NCBI GenBank assembly: GCA_030050125.1
Contig: JASIJN010000575.1
Coordinates: 1 to 6,667, forward strand
DNA from: Streptosporangiaceae bacterium
GTDB taxonomy: Bacteria > Actinomycetota > Actinomycetes > Streptosporangiales > Streptosporangiaceae
DNA length: 6,667 nucleotides
Direction: 5' to 3'
Below are positions 1 through 4,669 of the stretch, in pieces; the first letter of the stretch is position 1; the number at the start of each line of letters is the position of its first letter. The notes below the pieces were generated by a model. The model worked only from the letters and a program-made list of their open reading frames with translations. It was not told the origin of the DNA and made no database searches. A program made the translations under genes and the position numbers.

Positions 1-2582
1 TGGAGTCGGAGGCGCAGATCCCGTTCGGGTCGCTGCTCGAGCTCATCCGCCCCGCCCTGATCATGCTGGAGAAGATCCCGGAGCCCCAGGCGGCCGCGCT
101 GGGAGGCGCGCTCGCGCTGCGGCCCGGGACGGCTCATGACCGGTTCGCGGTGGGCGCCGCGACGCTCGGCATCCTGGCGGCTTACGCCGAGCAGGCTCCG
201 GTGGCGGTGCTGGTCGACGACGCTCAGTGGCTCGATTTGTCGAGCGCCCAGGCACTGCTGTTCGCCTTCCGCCGCCTGGTGGCCGACCCGATCGCCGTCT
301 TTATCGCCTGCCGCGAGGATGAGCCGTCATTGCTCGATGGCGCCGGCCTGCCGACCATGCCGATCGGCGGCCTCACCAGCGGTGAGGCGGCCATGCTCGT
401 GCCGGGGCTGGCGCCGGAGGCGGCCAGGCGGCTGCATCAGGCGGCCGTCGGCAACCCGCTCGCGCTGCTCGAACTCGCGGCGGATGCACACGAGCTGGCG
501 CTCGCTCCCGAAGGCGCCCCGGTCCTGGTCTCCGCCAGGATCTCGGGCGCGTTCCTGCAGCGAGCCGGCTCGCTCGACCAGGCCACCCGGCAGGCCCTGA
601 TCCTGTCCTCGGCCAGCGACACTGGTGACCTGCCGACGCTCGAGCGGGCCGCGGCCCGGCTCGGGATCGACCTCTCGGCGCTGGCCGCCGCCGAGAGCGC
701 GGGACTGGTCACACTGCACGCGGGCGTGGTGGAATTCCGCCATCCGCTGGCCCGGTCGGCGATCTACGCCAATGCACCCGCCAGCCAGCGCCGCGAAGCC
801 CACCGGGCGCTCGCGGCATCCCTGCCCGACCGGGACATCGACCGCCGGGCCTGGCATCTCGCCGCCGCCGCGGCCGGTACCGACGAAGGCGCCTCGGCGG
901 CGCTGGAACAGGCAGGCGCCCGCGGGCGGGACCGCAGCGCATACGCGACCGCGACCGCGGCGTTCGAGCGCGCCGGGCGGCTCACCACCAGCGGCGACCG
1001 GCGTGCCCGGCTGCTGTGCGAGGCGGCCGAGACCGGCTGGCTCGCCGGCTTCACCGGCCGCGCGGTCGCGCTGCTCAACGAGGCCCGGGCAGCCGCCAGC
1101 GACCCGGTGACGCTGGTGGAGATTGATGAGCTGAGCGGCCACATCGCGACACGATGCGGTCCGGTGATGCGCGGCCATGAGATCTTGATGGCGGCAGCCG
1201 GGAGGGCGGATCCCGAGCGGGCCGTCGCGATGCTCGCCGAGGCCGCCTTCGCCTGCCTCTACGCGGGCAACACGGCGGAAATGCTGGCGGCCGCCGAGCG
1301 GGCGCAGGCGGCGCTGCCCGCCCACCCTTCGCCACGTGCCCGGTTCCTGGCCGGGATGACAGCCGGGATGGCCTGGATCCTGGGCGGTAACGCGGCGGTC
1401 GGTGCGCAAGCGGTTCACGAAGCGGTCACGCTCGCCGAAAGCTCAGCCGACCTGCGCGAAGATCCCCAGCTGATCCCGTGGCTGACCCTCGGGCCGCTCT
1501 TCCTGCGGCAGGCTGACGCCGGGCGTCTGCTGCTCGAACACGCCCTGCGAGCCGCCCGGGCACGCGCCGCGGTCGGTGCCCTTCCGTTCGTGCTCAACCT
1601 GATCGCCCGCGACCAGGCCGCCACCGACCGCTGGGCGGCCGCCGCGGCCACCTATCAAGAAGCGATCGACCTGGCACGCGAAAGCGGGCAGCAGTCTGAG
1701 CTGGCGTTTGGCCTGGCCGGCCTGGCCTGGCTGCAGGCGCGCCGCGGCCGGGAACAGGAATGCCGGGCCTGCGCCATCGAAGCGCTCAGCCTCTGCGATG
1801 AACTCGGCACGGGGCTCTACCAGATCTGGGCGACGGCGGCGCTCGGCGAACTCGAACTTGGACTCGGCGACGCGGCCCGCGCGGCCGAGCACCTCGAGCA
1901 CCAGCAGCAGTTGCTCCGCGATCTGGGGATCACCGACGCCGATCTGTCACCGGCAGCGGAACTCGCCGACGCCTACACCCGGCTCGGCATGAACGACGAG
2001 GCGCGCCGCGCCGCCGCCGAGTACCTGGCCGCGGCGAGCGCTAAAGGGCAGCCGTGGCCGCTCGCCCGCGCGCTGCGCTGCCAGGGACTGCTCGCCACGG
2101 ACACCGGCTTTTCTGCCTACTTCGAGCAGGCGATGCGCCTGCACGAGCAGACACCCGACGCGTTCGAAGCGGCCCGCACACGGCTGGCATATGGAGAGCG
2201 GTTGCGGCGGGCCCGGAACCGGGTTCTCGCCCGCGAGCAACTCCGCGCCGCCGCGGACACCTTCGAGCGCCTCGACGCCCGCCCCTGGGCCGATCGCGCC
2301 CGGGTCGAGCTCGCGGCGACGGGTGAGACACGCCGACGGCGGGACCCAAGCACAATCGACGAACTGACCCCGCAAGAGCTGCAGATCGCGCTCCTGCTCA
2401 CCGCGGGAAGAACGACACGAGAAACCGCAGCCGCCCTGTTCCTCAGCGCGAAGACCGTCGAATACCACCTCCGCCACGTCTACCAGAAACTCGGGATCCA
2501 CTCCCGCGACGAGCTCGCGCAAGCACTCGCCACGCAAACGCTGCAAGACAGCGAGGCCAGCCCGCGCGGGGCCGAGACCTAA
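1..2582 (+). CDS. LAL-type LuxR family transcriptional regulator with ATPase domain (5' partial)
   Basis: This is a large ATP-binding regulator of the LuxR family (LAL/MalT-like STAND class). It is expected to bind DNA through a C-terminal helix-turn-helix, with activity switched by ATP binding and an unknown ligand. The reading frame is open from base 3, and codons before the first internal ATG (base 63) already read like the family (IPFGSLLELIRPAL), so the true start and the Walker A loop lie upstream. Visible landmarks: a Walker B with hhhhDD (VAVLVDDAQWLD, about 204-239); a helical, TPR-like middle, including an AYATATAAFERAG stretch typical of LAL proteins; and a GerE/LuxR helix-turn-helix at about 2352-2531 (LTPQELQIALLLTAGRTTRE, then SAKTVEYHLRHVYQKLGI). 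About 859 residues are visible, against roughly 900-1000 for full proteins. The stop is TAA at 2580-2582. The target genes cannot be read from the sequence. The downstream gene is convergent, so no operon is shared with it. Confidence 0.93.
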   Translation, partial: ESEAQIPFGSLLELIRPALIMLEKIPEPQAAALGGALALRPGTAHDRFAVGAATLGILAAYAEQAPVAVLVDDAQWLDLSSAQALLFAFRRLVADPIAVFIACREDEPSLLDGAGLPTMPIGGLTSGEAAMLVPGLAPEAARRLHQAAVGNPLALLELAADAHELALAPEGAPVLVSARISGAFLQRAGSLDQATRQALILSSASDTGDLPTLERAAARLGIDLSALAAAESAGLVTLHAGVVEFRHPLARSAIYANAPASQRREAHRALAASLPDRDIDRRAWHLAAAAAGTDEGASAALEQAGARGRDRSAYATATAAFERAGRLTTSGDRRARLLCEAAETGWLAGFTGRAVALLNEARAAASDPVTLVEIDELSGHIATRCGPVMRGHEILMAAAGRADPERAVAMLAEAAFACLYAGNTAEMLAAAERAQAALPAHPSPRARFLAGMTAGMAWILGGNAAVGAQAVHEAVTLAESSADLREDPQLIPWLTLGPLFLRQADAGRLLLEHALRAARARAAVGALPFVLNLIARDQAATDRWAAAAATYQEAIDLARESGQQSELAFGLAGLAWLQARRGREQECRACAIEALSLCDELGTGLYQIWATAALGELELGLGDAARAAEHLEHQQQLLRDLGITDADLSPAAELADAYTRLGMNDEARRAAAEYLAAASAKGQPWPLARALRCQGLLATDTGFSAYFEQAMRLHEQTPDAFEAARTRLAYGERLRRARNRVLAREQLRAAADTFERLDARPWADRARVELAATGETRRRRDPSTIDELTPQELQIALLLTAGRTTRETAAALFLSAKTVEYHLRHVYQKLGIHSRDELAQALATQTLQDSEASPRGAET

Positions 2583-2597
2583 CCGGCGCAGTGCCCG

Positions 2598-2662
2598 CTG
2601 GTGCCCAGGTCAGAGGCAGTTCGGCCCTTGCCCGTGGGTGACCGCCGGCAACTGGGCACCAG
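2598..2662. terminator. Inverted repeat between convergent genes, candidate bidirectional terminator
   Basis: The 81-base gap between the two convergent stop codons contains a perfect 11-bp inverted repeat: CTGGTGCCCAG at 2598-2608 and CTGGGCACCAG at 2652-2662. The intervening 43 bases can add a nested pairing (GTCA 2609-2612 with TGAC 2639-2642). No T-tract follows on either strand, which is common for actinobacterial terminators. The position suits a shared terminator for the LuxR-type regulator and the aldehyde dehydrogenase. The long loop makes this uncertain. Each arm is itself an imperfect CTGG-N3-CCAG dyad, so a protein-binding role is an alternative. Confidence 0.4.
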
Positions 2663-2663
2663 G

Positions 2664-4070
2664 TCAGCGCGGAGCCGGGGCGTAGATCAGCTTCTTGTTC
2701 ACGAACTCGTCGATGCCGTACGAGCCGAGCTCCCGGCCGACGCCGGAGCGCTTGGTGCCGCCGAACGGCAGGTCGGCCATCGAGCCCTGAGGGCTGTTGA
2801 TCCACACCATCCCGGTCTCGAGCAGCCCGGCGACTTCCTCGGCCCGGGCGGGGTCGGCGCTGCAGACGACGCCGCCCAGCCCGAACGGCGAGGAATTCGC
2901 CAGCTCCACCGCTTCGGAGGCGTCCGCGACCCGGTAGATGACCGCCGCGGGACCGAACAGTTCCTCGTGGTAAGCCCGCATGCGCGGGGTCACGTCGGTC
3001 AGGACGGTGGGCTCCACGAACGCCCCCTGCCGGTCCACCCGTCTGCCGCCAGTCCGCAACGTGGCGCCCTTGTCGACGGCGTCGGTGATCTGGCCCATGA
3101 GACGATCGGCGGCCGCCTCCGAGGACATCGGGCCCAGGTCCGAGGCCGGATCCGTGGGATCGCCCGGGTGCAGGCCGGCCATCACGGCGGTGAACTGGTC
3201 GACGAACTGGTCGTACAGATCACCGACGACGATGATGCGCTTGGCGGCGTTGCAGGCCTGGCCGGCATTGCCCATCCGGCCCGCCACCGCCGCCTTGACG
3301 GTTCTTGTGAGGTCGTCGCTGTCGAGCACTATGAACGGGTCCGATCCGCCGAGCTCGAGGACGACCTTCTTCAGATGACGCCCCGCTACCTCGGCGACTG
3401 CGGCGCCGGCCCGCTCGCTGCCTGTCACCGACACGCCGGCCACACGCGGGTCGGCGATCATGTCCGCGACCTGGCTATTGGTAGCGAATATGTTGATGTA
3501 GGCGTCTTCCGGCAGGCCAGCGTCGCGGAAGGCCTGCTCCATCGCCAGGGACGACTCCGGGCACTGCGGCGCGTGCTTCAGGATGATCGTGTTGCCGGCC
3601 ATCAGGTTGGGGGCGGCGAAACGGGCCACTTGGTAGTAGGGGTAGTTCCACGGCATGATGCCAAGCAGCGGACCGATGGGCTCCTTGCGGACCAGCGCCC
3701 TGCCTCCGGCCCGCGGGCTGAGCGGGGTGTCCTCGAGGAGCGCCGGTCCCTGGTTGCCGTAGTACCGGTAGATGCTCACCACTAGCTGGATCTCGCCCTT
3801 GGCCTCCCGGGTAGGCTTGCCCATCTCCCGGGTGATCAGTGCGGCCAGGTCGTCGATGCGCTCCTTGTACAGCTCAGCCACCCGCAGCAGGACCCTGGCC
3901 CGCTCGTCCTTCGCGGTCGCCCGCCACGACTGGTACGCGCGGGCGGAGCGTGCCAGCACCTGCTCGACTTCCGCATCAGTCGTGGCGGCGAACTCACGCT
4001 CGGTCTGGTTCGTAGCCGGATTGACGACCTTGAATTCGCTCACTGCCCACGTCCCTTCGGACTTGCTCAC
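2664..4070 (-). CDS. NAD(P)-dependent aldehyde dehydrogenase, GabD1/Sad-type succinate-semialdehyde dehydrogenase
   Basis: A cytoplasmic oxidoreductase of the aldehyde dehydrogenase superfamily, 468 residues, full family length. It most likely oxidises succinate semialdehyde to succinate (GABA/polyamine breakdown), but related members accept other aldehydes. Visible motifs: oxyanion-hole Asn142 in PWN (140-142); cofactor-site Lys165 in ILKHAP; catalytic base Glu239 in LELGGSDPFIV; nucleophile Cys273 in GNAGQACNAAKR; EELFGP (369-374); and LPFGGTKRSG near the C-terminus. The ELGGSDPFIV form is typical of the GabD1/Sad (YneI) branch rather than classical E. coli GabD, where the Ser-Asp pair differs. 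All catalytic residues are present. The start chosen is GTG at 4068-4070, with GGAGG 9 nt upstream. A second GTG at 4041-4043, also with a purine-rich site (GAAGGGA), would give a protein 9 residues shorter that begins nearer the conserved VNPAT. It is convergent with the LuxR-type regulator and divergent from the gene at 4250. No metabolic partner genes are visible, so the substrate is inferred. Confidence 0.93.
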   Translation of the reverse strand: MSKSEGTWAVSEFKVVNPATNQTEREFAATTDAEVEQVLARSARAYQSWRATAKDERARVLLRVAELYKERIDDLAALITREMGKPTREAKGEIQLVVSIYRYYGNQGPALLEDTPLSPRAGGRALVRKEPIGPLLGIMPWNYPYYQVARFAAPNLMAGNTIILKHAPQCPESSLAMEQAFRDAGLPEDAYINIFATNSQVADMIADPRVAGVSVTGSERAGAAVAEVAGRHLKKVVLELGGSDPFIVLDSDDLTRTVKAAVAGRMGNAGQACNAAKRIIVVGDLYDQFVDQFTAVMAGLHPGDPTDPASDLGPMSSEAAADRLMGQITDAVDKGATLRTGGRRVDRQGAFVEPTVLTDVTPRMRAYHEELFGPAAVIYRVADASEAVELANSSPFGLGGVVCSADPARAEEVAGLLETGMVWINSPQGSMADLPFGGTKRSGVGRELGSYGIDEFVNKKLIYAPAPR

Positions 4071-4078
4071 CTAGACAG

Positions 4079-4084
4079 CCCTCC
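4079..4084 (-). promoter_or_regulatory. Ribosome binding site of the aldehyde dehydrogenase gene
   Basis: On the minus strand this reads GGAGGG, with the GGAGG core 9 nt before the GTG at 4068-4070. It supports the longer start. The alternative GTG at 4041-4043 has its own purine-rich GAAGGGA (4052-4058), 8-9 nt upstream, so start choice is not fully settled. Confidence 0.6.
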
Positions 4085-4162
4085 GGCTTCGCCGCCGCGA
4101 CCGCTTCTCGTTACCCGGCCAGCTCAGCCGTGCTTCTTGTCGCGTTACTCACGATAATCGCA

Positions 4163-4187
4163 GCTGGCTTTGTCCAAAGGAGCCAGC
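4163..4187. repeat. Hairpin/inverted repeat in the divergent intergenic region
   Basis: GCTGGCT (4163-4169) is the exact reverse complement of AGCCAGC (4181-4187), with an 11-nt spacer. An alternative pairing extends CTTT (4168-4171) with AAAG (4176-4179), leaving a small bulge. It lies 62 bases before the ATG of the small gene at 4250 and overlaps the proposed -35 of that gene, so it could be an operator. It could also be chance in GC-rich DNA. No regulator for it is identified. Confidence 0.35.
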
Positions 4188-4197
4188 GGGCTACCGT
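4170..4197 (+). promoter_or_regulatory. Weak sigma70-like promoter candidate for the effector-STAND pair
   Basis: TTGTCC (4170-4175) matches four of six bases of the -35 consensus. After a 16-nt spacer comes TACCGT (4192-4197), which fits the TAnnnT pattern of actinobacterial -10 elements. Transcription would begin near 4204 and leave a leader of about 45 nt before the strong ribosome binding site at 4234. The gene pair must have a promoter in 4071-4233, because the upstream gene is divergent. This exact placement is tentative. Confidence 0.3.
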
Positions 4198-4233
4198 TGG
4201 AAGACGATCAGCAAATAGTGAGCGCTGTCACTT

Positions 4234-4241
4234 AAAGGAGG
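4234..4241 (+). promoter_or_regulatory. Strong Shine-Dalgarno site that sets the start of the small gene
   Basis: AAAGGAGG is close to a full match to the 16S rRNA anti-SD, with the GGAGG core 8 nt before the ATG at 4250-4252. It decides in favour of this start over the upstream in-frame GTG at 4130, which has no SD. Confidence 0.85.
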
Positions 4242-4249
4242 GGGCCGTT

Positions 4250-4669
4250 ATGGATGCGGTAGTGGCCGCGTTCGGGACGGCGCTGGTCGCGGCGGTCGCT
4301 ACAGATGCGTGGGGGCAAGTCCGCGAGGCACTCACCGCCCTGTGGCACCGGACGCGGGCGCAACATGACGCCGGCACGATCGGGACTGAACTGGACGAGC
4401 TACGCGAGAAGGCCATGCAGGCCCGCCGCGAGGGTGACGCCGCCGTCACGACGGCCCTCGAAGGCACCTGGCAGCTCAAGGTGCTCGACCTGCTGCGCGC
4501 CGATCCTGCGCTGGCGAGTGAGCTGCGACGAATCCTGGATGAGATCCTCAGGCCCGCGCTCGCCCCGGCCGAGCAGGCCCGGATCGGGACCATCGTTATG
4601 ACCGGCAGCTCCCACGACTCCAGCGCCTTCACCCAGATCGGAAGCCAGACCATCTACGGCCAGCCGTGA
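4250..4669 (+). CDS. Small helical protein with C-terminal RHIM/BASS-like amyloid motif; candidate Bell/HeLo-like effector of the downstream STAND protein
   Basis: A 139-residue protein. Residues 1-20 form a hydrophobic, Ala/Val-rich helix (MDAVVAAFGTALVAAVATDA). Residues 21-110 are predicted by eye to be charged amphipathic helices, including ELDELREKAMQARREGD and SELRRILDEIL. A change in composition at about 112 leads to a short polar/beta-prone tail (SHDSSAFTQIGSQTIYG, 121-137). The tail is duplicated at the N-terminus of the next gene product. This matches the layout of bacterial Bell-domain proteins: a helical, probably membrane-targeting domain analogous to fungal HeLo and MLKL four-helix domains, followed by an amyloid-signalling motif. 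The inferred role is a cell-death or membrane-active effector recruited by the STAND partner. The stop overlaps the next start (GTGA, 4666-4669), so the two are almost certainly co-translated. The assignment to the Bell family rests on architecture and N-terminal character, not on a profile match. No catalytic motif is visible. An adaptor or inhibitor role is an alternative. Confidence 0.85.
   Translation: MDAVVAAFGTALVAAVATDAWGQVREALTALWHRTRAQHDAGTIGTELDELREKAMQARREGDAAVTTALEGTWQLKVLDLLRADPALASELRRILDEILRPALAPAEQARIGTIVMTGSSHDSSAFTQIGSQTIYGQP
4598..4657 (+). other. Amyloid-like (RHIM/BASS-type) motif, effector copy
   Basis: These bases encode residues 117-136 of the small protein. Key residues are Gly119, Ser121-His-Asp-Ser-Ser125, Gln129-Ile-Gly131, Gln133 and Ile135. 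It aligns without gaps to the copy at 4726-4785: 12 of 20 residues and, by hand count, 45 of 60 bases are identical. The Q-I-G followed by a polar residue and Gln resembles the RHIM core (I/V-Q-I/V-G). Confidence 0.7.

Noticed and set aside
327..1418. 363-codon minus-strand open frame opposite the LuxR-type regulator
   Set aside because: It is a shadow of a high-GC gene. The product is rich in Arg/Gly/Pro with no domain, while the plus-strand frame shows clear LAL motifs.
2601..3785. 394-codon plus-strand open frame opposite the aldehyde dehydrogenase
   Set aside because: It is antisense to a gene with all ALDH catalytic motifs; its own product shows no recognisable motif.
4137..4158. Promoter made of TTGTCG (4137-4142) and GATAAT (4153-4158)
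   Set aside because: The -10 match is good, but the spacer is only 10 nt and no suitable -35 lies 16-18 nt upstream.
4130..4249. In-frame upstream extension of the small gene from GTG 4130, adding a hydrophobic stretch (MLLVALLTIIAAGFV) that looks like a signal or membrane segment
   Set aside because: There is no SD before 4130, the codon use in 4130-4249 is not GC3-biased, and a near-perfect SD sits 8 nt before ATG 4250.
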